DNA of 59,301 nucleotides, taken from NCBI GenBank assembly GCA_027491085.1, contig JAIXWW010000011.1, forward strand, positions 497,151-556,451, given 5' to 3'. Below the pieces are notes generated by a model that ran no database searches, was not told the origin of the DNA, and saw only the letters and a program-made list of their open reading frames with translations. Source of the stretch: Bacteroidota bacterium. GTDB taxonomy: Bacteria; Bacteroidota; Bacteroidia; UKL13-3. Positions 45,880-54,569 of this stretch are shown piece by piece (position 1 is the first letter of the stretch; each line of letters begins with the position of its first letter). Position numbers and translations under genes: made by a program.

Positions 45880-46335
45880 ATGCTTAAAAAAATTATACTC
45901 TTGTTCATGGGTGTGTTCTTAATGAAAATAAGTAATACACAAGCTCAAACTACTAAATACTTGGCTGAGGACTATAAAAACAAACCATTATGGATAGATA
46001 TGATGGAGGACACCACTGCCAATTATTACGAAGCTATTAAAGCATTTGATGTATACTGGGTAGGCAGACTAAAACCTATGGAAGAAGAAGATATTATAAG
46101 TGAAATAATGTCGAAAAAAGAAGAGCGTGAAAGAGAAAAAAATGAAAGAAAAATAGCGAAACTGAAACCTGCACAAAGAGCCGAATTTGACAGAATGAAA
46201 TATGAAACAAAACGCTTTGAAAATTGGAAGAGGGAAGTATTTCCTTTTGTTCAAGAAAATGGGCGAATTCTCACACCTTATGAAAGGCAAGAAATTTGGA
46301 AAAAACAACAAATAGAAATCGAAAATCAAAAATAG
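45880..46335 (+). CDS. Exported charged protein, unknown function
   Basis: A 151-residue protein with a signal peptide (MLKKIILLFMGVFLMKISNTQAQ) and a very charged helical body (MSKKEEREREKNERKIAKLK, then KRFENWKREVFPFVQENG). It is 3 bases upstream of the giant secreted protein gene, so they are cotranscribed and probably act together. From memory, similar small proteins precede large BNR-repeat secreted proteins in other Bacteroidota. Function unknown. Confidence 0.7.
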   Translation: MLKKIILLFMGVFLMKISNTQAQTTKYLAEDYKNKPLWIDMMEDTTANYYEAIKAFDVYWVGRLKPMEEEDIISEIMSKKEEREREKNERKIAKLKPAQRAEFDRMKYETKRFENWKREVFPFVQENGRILTPYERQEIWKKQQIEIENQK

Positions 46336-46338
46336 AGC

Positions 46339-49300
46339 ATGAAAAAAATATTTATTTTTTATTTTTTAGCTTTTGTCTTTACTCAAGTTAGTATTGGACA
46401 AAATGCAAATTGGAGTGCTATTTTACCAGCCAAATTCCCCACCAATGCAAGTGGTCAAATTCATGGTATAAGTAGAATTAGCCAATTAAAATTTCATCCA
46501 ACCAATTCTAACAAAATGTATGCAGTTAGTGCGCGAGGAGGTTTGTTTATATCGAATGATGGAGGTGCTAATTGGACTGTTACACCGGGAACAGATTTTA
46601 TGAGTTCCGCTAGATTTGCTTCAGTTTGCATTGATCATACAAACGACCAAACTATTTATATAGGCACAGGCGATCATAACTATTATTATGCTGGAAATGG
46701 TGTAATGAAATCAACCAATGGTGGAACTACCTTTACCCAAACATCATTAACTGGAAAACTTGTTATTGATATCATAATGGATCCTAATAACAACAACACT
46801 TTAATTGCCATTACTAATACTGGCATATACAAAACTATAGATGCAGGCGTATCTTGGACACTAAAAACAGCGTCTAGGGGATTTGATGACCTAAAACAAA
46901 AAACACCTAATTCAAGAACTTTATATGCTGCAACAAAGGATAGCGCCTTTTTTAGATCCAACGACTTTGGTGACACTTGGACTCAAATTACCAGTGGTAT
47001 TGTTCTGCCATCGGGTATTACCAATGGCAACGGATGCAGAATAGCAGTAACACCTGCCGATACCAATGTTGTTTATTTAGGAATGGTAGCCAATAGTGGC
47101 ATGATTTATAAGTCTACAAATGGTGGCTCTACCTTTACTGCTATTAAGACTTCAGCATCGCCTTATTTAACTTATTACGATAACTTATCGACCTCATCTG
47201 GGCAAGGAGATTACAATTTTGGAATAGGGGTTGATAGAACAAATGCTAATATTTTGTATTTAGTGGCCCATAATAATTGGAAATCGACAGATGGTGGGGC
47301 AACATGGACACAGCTAACCAATTGGTATGCAAAATGCCATACAGATATGCATCAAATTATCACATCGCCCTATAATAATTCAAATTTATACAATATGAAC
47401 GATGGAGGAGTTTGGTTAAGCACAGATGGAGGAAGTAATTGGACTCCTAAAAGTGATGGAATAAATGGTTATGAAATATACCATGGCAACTGCAGCCCCA
47501 CCAGAAAAGATATGTTGAGTATTGGAACACAAGACAATGGAGAACTATATGCAAATTCCACAGGTTGGTTCACCAATAGAGGAGGTGACTGGGGTTCACA
47601 ATGTGCCTTTGATTACAGAGCAAACAGTTCAATGGTTTATTATTTTTCGAGCAATAAAAGACGCTTGGTGAATGGAGGAGAATCTACTTACGGCCTACCA
47701 AGTCAGGTTACCTTATTACATGATATTGCATTCCACAGAAGTAACCCTAATTTGGCCTTCGTTGCTGATTCATTTATATACCGTACTAAAAACCTAACTG
47801 CCACTACCCCTACATGGACTCAAATAGCTAATTTAGGAAAAAAAATAATGGCCATGCATTGCCATTTTGGTGATTCTAATAGACTTTATATTATTACCAA
47901 TGATGGACAAATACATGTGAGCACCAATGCGCTCAGTACTACACCAACTTTTACTAGCTATACACTTCCAAACACTACAAATAACAAAGCAAGTATCACT
48001 TCCATAAAATCTAACCTAAACACCATTTACGTTACTTTAAATACCAAAGTTTATAAATCTATTAACAATGGTGTATCATGGACAAATATTACCTATAACT
48101 TGCCTTCTGTTAATCATGTAAATATTATAGCTGATGAATTTTTTTCATCGAACGAAATGGTATTTATAGCAAGTAATAATACGGTTTATTACAAAACTGT
48201 TAATGCAACCACGTGGACAATTTTCAGCACCAATCTTCCTACTAGAACAGAAGCCATAGACTTATCTATATACAATGATAGCACATCTAATACATCTCTC
48301 AGATTTGCAACTTATGGCAGAGGTGTTTGGGAAACACCTATTAATAATTTACGAGCACTTACTGCCAATTTTATGGCTGACAATACCAATCCATGTAACG
48401 GAGTTAGTGTAACTTTTTCTGATTTATCTACAGGTAATGTAACCTCACGAAATTGGGTGTTTAATGGAGGGACTCCATCCACTTCTACCTCTTCAAACCC
48501 GGTTGTTACTTATAATACATTAGGTAGTTTTAGTGTTTCTTTGACTGTTTCAAATGGTACCTCCAATACAACTACAACTTATAATAATTATATCAATACC
48601 AATGGTGGTAATTTGCCTTTAGCAGAGAACTTTGAATCTGCCATTGATCCACCAAATGGATGGGTAAACAAAGACAATGGAACGGTTAATAATAAATGGG
48701 CAAAAACAGCATCTGCAGGCGGTTATGCTCTCTCTGCAAATTGCATGATGTTTGATAACTATAGTTGGAATATTGTAGGTCAAAAAGATGAACTCAATAC
48801 ACCTAGGTTTGATTTATCGAACTATAATTCGGCAAAGCTAACCTTTGACGTTGCCTACCAAGTTTATTCAGGCTATTCAGATACCTTAGTTATTTTGGCT
48901 TCAACAGATTGTGGCAATACCTTTTCGAGAATTTACGCTAAAGGCGGGGCCAATTTATCTTCCGCTGGCAGTGGAAATGTTAACTTTGTTCCTACTGCCA
49001 ATCAGTGGAGAACAGATACCATTAACCTAAGTTCCTATTTGGGTCAATCAAGTGTCATTTTTGCCTTTCAAAATATTAATGGCTATGGAAATAAATTATA
49101 CATCGATAACATTAATTTAACCGCAACAGTTCCTGTACAAGCTGGCGCTGATAAAATTATTTGCAAAAACGACTCAGCTACCATAGGAACCAATGCCAAT
49201 GCAGGAATAACTTATTCATGGACTCCAACCAATGGATTAAATTCATCAACTATTAGTAATCCTTCTGCTTCGCCTGCTACCACCACTACCTATGTATTAA

Positions 49301-50490
49301 CAAGCACTCATACTTTATCTAGAATATCAAACAAAGATACTGTGGTAGTTTATGTTAACACCCCACTTGCTGCGCCTAGTAATCTTGCAATAACATCGGC
49401 TACCGAAAATTCAATTGCTTTAAATTGGCAAACTATTATTGGTGCAAATTATTATTTATTAGACGTGTCTACCGACTCTAATTTTAGTGCATTTTTAGCA
49501 GGATATAATTCATTAATCGTATCAGCCAATAGTAAAACCATTTTAGGCTTAATTCCCGGTAATTCCTATTATGCCAGGGTTAGAGCATACAATACATGTG
49601 TTTCGGCATTTTCAAATAAAATTAAATTAACCACTATTTGCAGTGCACCTACATTTTTTCCTAACAAAGTAGTATTAGCAACAAGTTCCATTATAAAATG
49701 GAATGCTGTAAATGGTGCATTGAATTATACTTTGGATGTTTCAAATACGCGCAATTTTGCCACCTTTGTAACAGGATATAATTCACTGTTGGTTAATAGC
49801 GATAGTATTTTAATTAATGGATTAAGCGCTAGTACCAAATACTATTTTAGAGTTAAAGCGGTCAATTCAGCAGGAAGTTCTAGTTATTCAATTACAGATT
49901 CTATTCAAACCATTAATACCATTAATTTAAGTTTCAATTTATTCTTAGAAGGACTTTATTTAGGCAATGGAAAAATGACTGCTGCACCTTTTAATGCTGA
50001 TGGAGTAAGTCCACAAAATATAGCTGATACCATTAGCATAGAATTACACGATACCAGTGGCTTGTTTATGAATGTTTATACCACAAAAGCAATATTAGAT
50101 ACCAATGGATTATGTGCAATCAATATTCCATCTTCACTTAACAATAATTGGTTCTATTTAGCTATTAAACATAGAAACTCCATTGAGACCTGGAGTGCAA
50201 ACCCTATACTTATTGCTAACAATGCCAATTATAATTTTACAAATGCTGCTAATAAAGCATATGGCCTTAATTTAAAAAATGAAGGTCGAGTATATTTAAT
50301 TTATAGTGGCGATATAAATCAAGATGGGTCTATTGATTTTGCCGATTATACCTATCTTGATATAGATGCACAAAATGGTATTATTGGTTACTTTGGTACT
50401 GACTTAAACGGAGACTCCTCTGTTGATTTTGGTGACTATCCTTTACTTGACCTCAACTCAAGTAATAGTATTATTTCTTATAAACCTTAA
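46339..50490 (+). CDS. Giant secreted protein: BNR repeats, PKD, FN3 and dockerin-like tail
   Basis: A 1,383-residue exported protein. After the signal (MKKIFIFYFLAFVFTQVSIG), residues 30-670 carry BNR/sortilin-type beta-propeller repeats (SNDGGANW, KSTNGGTTF, KSTDGGATW, LSTDGGSNW and others). Next come a PKD domain (VTFSDLSTGNVTSRNWVFNG), a jelly-roll-like domain (FESAIDPPNGWVNKDNG), a second PKD-like domain, two FN3 domains (GLIPGNSYYARVRAYN, GLSASTKYYFRVKAVN) and a C-terminal domain ending in two calcium-loop motifs, GDINQDGSIDFADY and DLNGDSSVDFGDYPLLD. The usual type A sorting tail is absent. It is likely a surface-exposed binding protein. Confidence 0.85.
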   Translation: MKKIFIFYFLAFVFTQVSIGQNANWSAILPAKFPTNASGQIHGISRISQLKFHPTNSNKMYAVSARGGLFISNDGGANWTVTPGTDFMSSARFASVCIDHTNDQTIYIGTGDHNYYYAGNGVMKSTNGGTTFTQTSLTGKLVIDIIMDPNNNNTLIAITNTGIYKTIDAGVSWTLKTASRGFDDLKQKTPNSRTLYAATKDSAFFRSNDFGDTWTQITSGIVLPSGITNGNGCRIAVTPADTNVVYLGMVANSGMIYKSTNGGSTFTAIKTSASPYLTYYDNLSTSSGQGDYNFGIGVDRTNANILYLVAHNNWKSTDGGATWTQLTNWYAKCHTDMHQIITSPYNNSNLYNMNDGGVWLSTDGGSNWTPKSDGINGYEIYHGNCSPTRKDMLSIGTQDNGELYANSTGWFTNRGGDWGSQCAFDYRANSSMVYYFSSNKRRLVNGGESTYGLPSQVTLLHDIAFHRSNPNLAFVADSFIYRTKNLTATTPTWTQIANLGKKIMAMHCHFGDSNRLYIITNDGQIHVSTNALSTTPTFTSYTLPNTTNNKASITSIKSNLNTIYVTLNTKVYKSINNGVSWTNITYNLPSVNHVNIIADEFFSSNEMVFIASNNTVYYKTVNATTWTIFSTNLPTRTEAIDLSIYNDSTSNTSLRFATYGRGVWETPINNLRALTANFMADNTNPCNGVSVTFSDLSTGNVTSRNWVFNGGTPSTSTSSNPVVTYNTLGSFSVSLTVSNGTSNTTTTYNNYINTNGGNLPLAENFESAIDPPNGWVNKDNGTVNNKWAKTASAGGYALSANCMMFDNYSWNIVGQKDELNTPRFDLSNYNSAKLTFDVAYQVYSGYSDTLVILASTDCGNTFSRIYAKGGANLSSAGSGNVNFVPTANQWRTDTINLSSYLGQSSVIFAFQNINGYGNKLYIDNINLTATVPVQAGADKIICKNDSATIGTNANAGITYSWTPTNGLNSSTISNPSASPATTTTYVLTSTHTLSRISNKDTVVVYVNTPLAAPSNLAITSATENSIALNWQTIIGANYYLLDVSTDSNFSAFLAGYNSLIVSANSKTILGLIPGNSYYARVRAYNTCVSAFSNKIKLTTICSAPTFFPNKVVLATSSIIKWNAVNGALNYTLDVSNTRNFATFVTGYNSLLVNSDSILINGLSASTKYYFRVKAVNSAGSSSYSITDSIQTINTINLSFNLFLEGLYLGNGKMTAAPFNADGVSPQNIADTISIELHDTSGLFMNVYTTKAILDTNGLCAINIPSSLNNNWFYLAIKHRNSIETWSANPILIANNANYNFTNAANKAYGLNLKNEGRVYLIYSGDINQDGSIDFADYTYLDIDAQNGIIGYFGTDLNGDSSVDFGDYPLLDLNSSNSIISYKP

Positions 50491-50497
50491 ACTATCT

Positions 50498-50794
50498 CTA
50501 TCTAATAATTACATCTGTAATTAGTTGTTGATTGGATTCCGTGTTAACCAATGCCATTATTTTACCTCTTTGGTAATTAAGTTCATTGCGCAATGCATTG
50601 GAGTCAATTTTCAAATAAAGTACCGTGCCTCTAAATTTAATCTCGGTGGTATTTTTGGCTATTAATGCTCCTACTAACTTTTCCCAGTTATTAATAATAT
50701 TTAGTTCGGCTAGTTTAGTGTCTAAATGTTGGTCGTGCAAAAAATTAGAAATGGCACTCTTCAATGTTTGTTCATGCTCTTTTTTGGATTTCAT
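50498..50794 (-). CDS. DUF721 domain-containing protein
   Basis: A 98-residue basic protein of the DUF721 family (NIINNWEKLVGALIAKNTTE, FRGTVLYLKIDSNALRNEL, LNYQRGKIMALVNT). Actinobacterial and other DUF721 proteins include DciA, which loads the replicative helicase. Whether the short Bacteroidota version does the same is unknown. It is convergent with the giant secreted protein gene, 7 bases apart, and divergent from the GH3 gene. Confidence 0.85.
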   Translation of the reverse strand: MKSKKEHEQTLKSAISNFLHDQHLDTKLAELNIINNWEKLVGALIAKNTTEIKFRGTVLYLKIDSNALRNELNYQRGKIMALVNTESNQQLITDVIIR

Positions 50795-50941
50795 AAATTA
50801 AACTAGCTTACTTGGGAACAATTATACTTAATTAAAAGTAATTTGTGGTATTACCCAAATAATAAAAATTTAGACTATAAATACTTTTAATATAGGTAAC
50901 TAGGTTAAAAATTTGCAAATTTGCAGTTTAGATAACGTATT

Positions 50942-53866
50942 TTGAAAAGAGCAAACAAACTTTATATATCAATTTTAATATTTACACTTAGTTTATTTTT
51001 TTTACCCAAGGTTAATGCACAAGTTATTAATTGGAAAAAGCAAAACAATTGGGTAGATAGTGTTTTTGCTACCTTAAGTCCTGATGAACAAATAGCGCAG
51101 TTAATGATAATTGCAGCATACAACACCAAAGATAAAATACATGAAAAAGATGTAGAGTGTCATGTGCGTGATATTGGTGTTGGTGGACTTATATTTTTTA
51201 AAGGTTCTCCTACCCGACAAGCAATACTTACCAATCAATACCAAAAAATTTCTAAAGTACCTCTGTTAATTGGCATTGATGGGGAGTGGGGTTTAAGTAT
51301 GCGCTTAGATAGCACACCCGTTTTTCCAAGACATTTAGTTTTTGGGAGTGCCAATAAAATTGAACTTACAAAGCAATTTGGCGTTTTAGTAGGCAAGCAA
51401 TGTAAGCGGATAGGAATCAATTTCAACTTTGCTCCTGATGCAGATATCAATAATAACATGGCCAATCCTGTTATTAACGACCGAAGTTTTGGTGAAAATA
51501 AGTATATAGTTGCTAAAAACAGCATTGCTTATATGCTTGGGATGCAAAGTGAAAATATTTTAGCATCGGCAAAACATTTTCCTGGACATGGCGATACCGA
51601 AAGTGATTCACATTTTGGGTTACCCATAATTAAAGGAAGCAGAAAACGCTTAGATAGTTTAGAACTTTATCCATTTAAAGAACTTATTGACAATGGCATT
51701 TCATCCATAATGACTGCTCATTTATCAGTACCAGCACTAGATACAACACCTAACATGGCTGCTTCTATTTCTCCTAAAATAATAACTGGATTACTTCGTA
51801 ACGAGTTGGAGTTTGATGGCTTAATTATTACTGATGCATTAAATATGAAAGGAGTTAGTAATTTTTATGCGCCAGGAGAAGTTGCTGCAAAAGCTTTTGC
51901 TGCTGGAAATGATTTGTTATTATTTGTAGAAGACGTTCCGCTTAGTATATCATATATTAAAGACTATATCAAACAAGGTATTATTACTTGGCAACAAGTA
52001 GAACGTAGTTGCAAAAAAATATTACTTGCTAAATATTGGTGCGGTTTGAACAAATATAAACCCATAGAACTAAAAAATTTAACTGAAGAACTCAATAGTT
52101 TTGAAAGCGAATTTTTAATTAACCAAGTGATTAAAAATAGTGTAGTGGTTGCCCGTAATTTAGATAAGATAATACCTATTCCAAACCCTGAAAACTACAA
52201 AATAGCTTGTATAAATGTTGGAAATGCTCAGTTCAGCGAATTTCAAATGCAATTAAATAATTATTTAAAAGCCGATTATTTTGCAATAGATAAAAATGAT
52301 ATCCAAACTAATTTTGACAGCCTACTTTCAGTTAGTGATTACTATAATTTAGTCATAATAAGCATACACAATACAAGTCGTTTTGTGAGCAAAAATTTAG
52401 GATTAACGCAAGTTGAAATTGATTTTATTAAAGCACTTGGTAAGCGCAATAAGTGCATTTTGGTTAATAATGGAAGTCCTTATATTTTACAGCATTTTGA
52501 TATATTCAGAAACGTAATCGTGGCATATGAAGATTTGCCACTTTATAACCAAATAGCAGCCCAAATTTTAGGCGGTGGAATGGAGTCGAAAGGAAAGCTT
52601 CCTGTTTCCATACCCAATATTTATACATTAGGTACTGGTATCGCTTCAGAAGCAATACCTAAATTTAGTTATGTATACCCCGTTGAAGCGCAAGTTAACA
52701 ATACTAAATTAAACAAAATTGATAGCATTATTAAAAATGCCATTGTACAAAAAGCCATGCCAGGCTGCCAAGTTTTTATAGCAAAAGATGGTAAAGTTAT
52801 TTATAATAAATCCCATGGTTTTCATACTTACGATAGTTTAAATCCGGTAAAAAACAACCATGTATATGATGTAGCCTCTTTAACCAAAATACTAAGTACC
52901 ACTTTGGCTGTTATGAAGCTTTATGAAGAAAAAAAATTGAGTTTAGATGATAAAATTGGCCTTTATTTACCTTGGCTAAAAGGAAGTAACAAAGAAAAAA
53001 TTAAAATTTCTGACATCCTCAGTCATCAGGCAGGACTCATTCCATTTATTCCTTTTTACAAAACTAGCTTATTGCCCAATGGGCAATTAAATCCTATTGT
53101 TTATAGCGATAGTTTAAATAATGACTTTACTTTACAAGTGGCTAACGGAATTTTTATAAATAAAAACTATGAAAAAGTAATTTGGAAAACCATAGCCGAT
53201 AGTGATTTGAAAAAACCTGGAGAGTATTTGTATAGCGATTTGGGCTTTATGATGTTGCGCAAAATGGTAGAAACCATAACCAACAAAGATTTTGAAACCT
53301 ATCTACAAGAAAGTTTTTACCAACCATTGAATTTAGCGTCTATGGTATTTAATCCCAAAAAAATTGTAAATAATGATTGGATTATTCCTACAGAATATGA
53401 TTCTGTTTTTAGAAAACAACAAATTAAAGGATTTGTGCACGACCCTGCAGCTGCTATGCTTGGTGGTATTAGCGGACATGCTGGTTTGTTTGCAAATGCA
53501 AATGATGTTGGTATCATCATGCAAATGCTTCTAAACAAAGGATTTTATGGAAACAACAGGGTATTAAAAGCAAGTACTGTGGAATTATTTACTAAAAAAT
53601 TTAATAAAATTAGCAGAAGAGGATTGGGTTTTGATAAACCAGAAACAGATATTACAAAAGATAGCCCGACCAGTAAAATGTGTAGTGAAAGCACCTTTGG
53701 ACATCAAGGATTTACTGGCACTTGCGCTTGGGTAGACCCTGAAGAAAATTTAGTATATGTATTTTTAAGCAATAGAATTTACCCTAGTGCTGAAAATAAA
53801 AAATTTGGAGAACTAAGTATTCGTACTAAAATACAAGATGTAATTTATGAAGCTATAAAAAAATAA
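50942..53866 (+). CDS. Glycoside hydrolase family 3-serine hydrolase fusion
   Basis: A 974-residue exported enzyme with a signal peptide (ISILIFTLSLFFLPKVNAQ). The GH3 N-terminal domain (about 35-380) is NagZ-like: GVGGLIFFKG, IGIDGEWGL, AKHFPGHGDTESDSHFG (about 207-223) and the nucleophile Asp in LIITDALNMKG (about 296). A GH3 C-terminal domain follows. From about 585 comes a class C beta-lactamase-like domain with SLTK (about 645), YSDLGF at the Tyr position and HQGFTG. Such fusions are known in Bacteroidota and suggest joint removal of N-acetylglucosamine and cleavage of peptide or ester bonds in peptidoglycan. The start is TTG at 50942. Confidence 0.92.
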   Translation: MKRANKLYISILIFTLSLFFLPKVNAQVINWKKQNNWVDSVFATLSPDEQIAQLMIIAAYNTKDKIHEKDVECHVRDIGVGGLIFFKGSPTRQAILTNQYQKISKVPLLIGIDGEWGLSMRLDSTPVFPRHLVFGSANKIELTKQFGVLVGKQCKRIGINFNFAPDADINNNMANPVINDRSFGENKYIVAKNSIAYMLGMQSENILASAKHFPGHGDTESDSHFGLPIIKGSRKRLDSLELYPFKELIDNGISSIMTAHLSVPALDTTPNMAASISPKIITGLLRNELEFDGLIITDALNMKGVSNFYAPGEVAAKAFAAGNDLLLFVEDVPLSISYIKDYIKQGIITWQQVERSCKKILLAKYWCGLNKYKPIELKNLTEELNSFESEFLINQVIKNSVVVARNLDKIIPIPNPENYKIACINVGNAQFSEFQMQLNNYLKADYFAIDKNDIQTNFDSLLSVSDYYNLVIISIHNTSRFVSKNLGLTQVEIDFIKALGKRNKCILVNNGSPYILQHFDIFRNVIVAYEDLPLYNQIAAQILGGGMESKGKLPVSIPNIYTLGTGIASEAIPKFSYVYPVEAQVNNTKLNKIDSIIKNAIVQKAMPGCQVFIAKDGKVIYNKSHGFHTYDSLNPVKNNHVYDVASLTKILSTTLAVMKLYEEKKLSLDDKIGLYLPWLKGSNKEKIKISDILSHQAGLIPFIPFYKTSLLPNGQLNPIVYSDSLNNDFTLQVANGIFINKNYEKVIWKTIADSDLKKPGEYLYSDLGFMMLRKMVETITNKDFETYLQESFYQPLNLASMVFNPKKIVNNDWIIPTEYDSVFRKQQIKGFVHDPAAAMLGGISGHAGLFANANDVGIIMQMLLNKGFYGNNRVLKASTVELFTKKFNKISRRGLGFDKPETDITKDSPTSKMCSESTFGHQGFTGTCAWVDPEENLVYVFLSNRIYPSAENKKFGELSIRTKIQDVIYEAIKK

Positions 53867-54031
53867 AAGGAAGGTAAAATCATTTCTGTTTCCGACCTTT
53901 CTATGGTTTTAGCAAAACGACACCTGTATATATTTCAACTTATCTATAATTTTAACAAACCACAAAAAGATTTAATATCAATGCAAGGTTTAGGTTACTT
54001 TATAAATAAAAATATTGAATTAAAATTGAGT

Positions 54032-54535
54032 ATGAAAAATGAAACTTTTTTTTTTTTTTTTTTGGTGAATATGCTGTTGCTCACTTCATGTTATTCATAC
54101 CATGCCCAAGTAAATAAAAGTTCGAAAAAGCTATTCAAGCAACTAAATAAACCAACTGCTTTTGTGGTAAACACAACCGAATTTCCTAATGAATTTAAGG
54201 TTTTAAAAAAATCAGAATTATACACCTTAACCAACGATAGCAATAGTTTACTAAAAATTAAGCTTTATAAACAAATTCCTGTTCGAAGGTTTAATTGTTT
54301 CACCGGGCAAGCCACCGTATTGCTCTTCACGCTAGGACAATTGCCTGTAAAAACGGAAAACAATCAGTATTTTAAATTAGAAGAAATTACAAAAGATAGC
54401 TCCAAATTATTAGAATTTGAACTTAAAGTATATATAAGAACTTGGTTTTGGGATATACTATCATGGCGAAAAAACTTTAATAATCAATTAGCTTTATCTT
54501 TACGAAACGAAAAAGTTTTACTCAACAAACCATAA
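54032..54535 (+). CDS. Lipoprotein with an 18-T tract in its signal peptide
   Basis: Started at 54032 this is a 167-residue lipoprotein: MKNETFFFFFLVNMLLLTSC, with Cys20 as lipid site. The hydrophobic core is encoded by an uninterrupted run of 18 T residues (54046-54063). The mature part (YSYHAQVNKSSKKLFKQLNK and onward) has no family I recognise. A start at 53903 would put 43 residues before the signal sequence, so it is rejected. A gain or loss of one T would shift the frame and abolish the protein. Confidence 0.75.
   Translation: MKNETFFFFFLVNMLLLTSCYSYHAQVNKSSKKLFKQLNKPTAFVVNTTEFPNEFKVLKKSELYTLTNDSNSLLKIKLYKQIPVRRFNCFTGQATVLLFTLGQLPVKTENNQYFKLEEITKDSSKLLEFELKVYIRTWFWDILSWRKNFNNQLALSLRNEKVLLNKP
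54046..54063 (+). repeat. Homopolymer of 18 T in a coding region
   Basis: A run of 18 T inside the lipoprotein signal sequence, five Phe codons plus parts of the neighbours. Homopolymers this long are prone to slippage. Confidence 0.95.
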
Positions 54536-54567
54536 AAAAAGCTGCCTTTACAAAGACAGCTTTTTTT
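54534..54567. terminator. Bidirectional terminator between lipoprotein and pseudouridine synthase
   Basis: AAAAAAGCTG pairs with CAGCTTTTTT; the inner CTTT/AAAG can extend the stem across one mismatch. A-run and T-run flank it. Confidence 0.8.
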
Positions 54568-54569
54568 TA

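Noticed and set aside
53903..54031. Longer N-terminus for the 54032 lipoprotein
   Set aside because: It would place 43 residues before a clear lipoprotein signal; the ATG at 54032 fits the signal directly.
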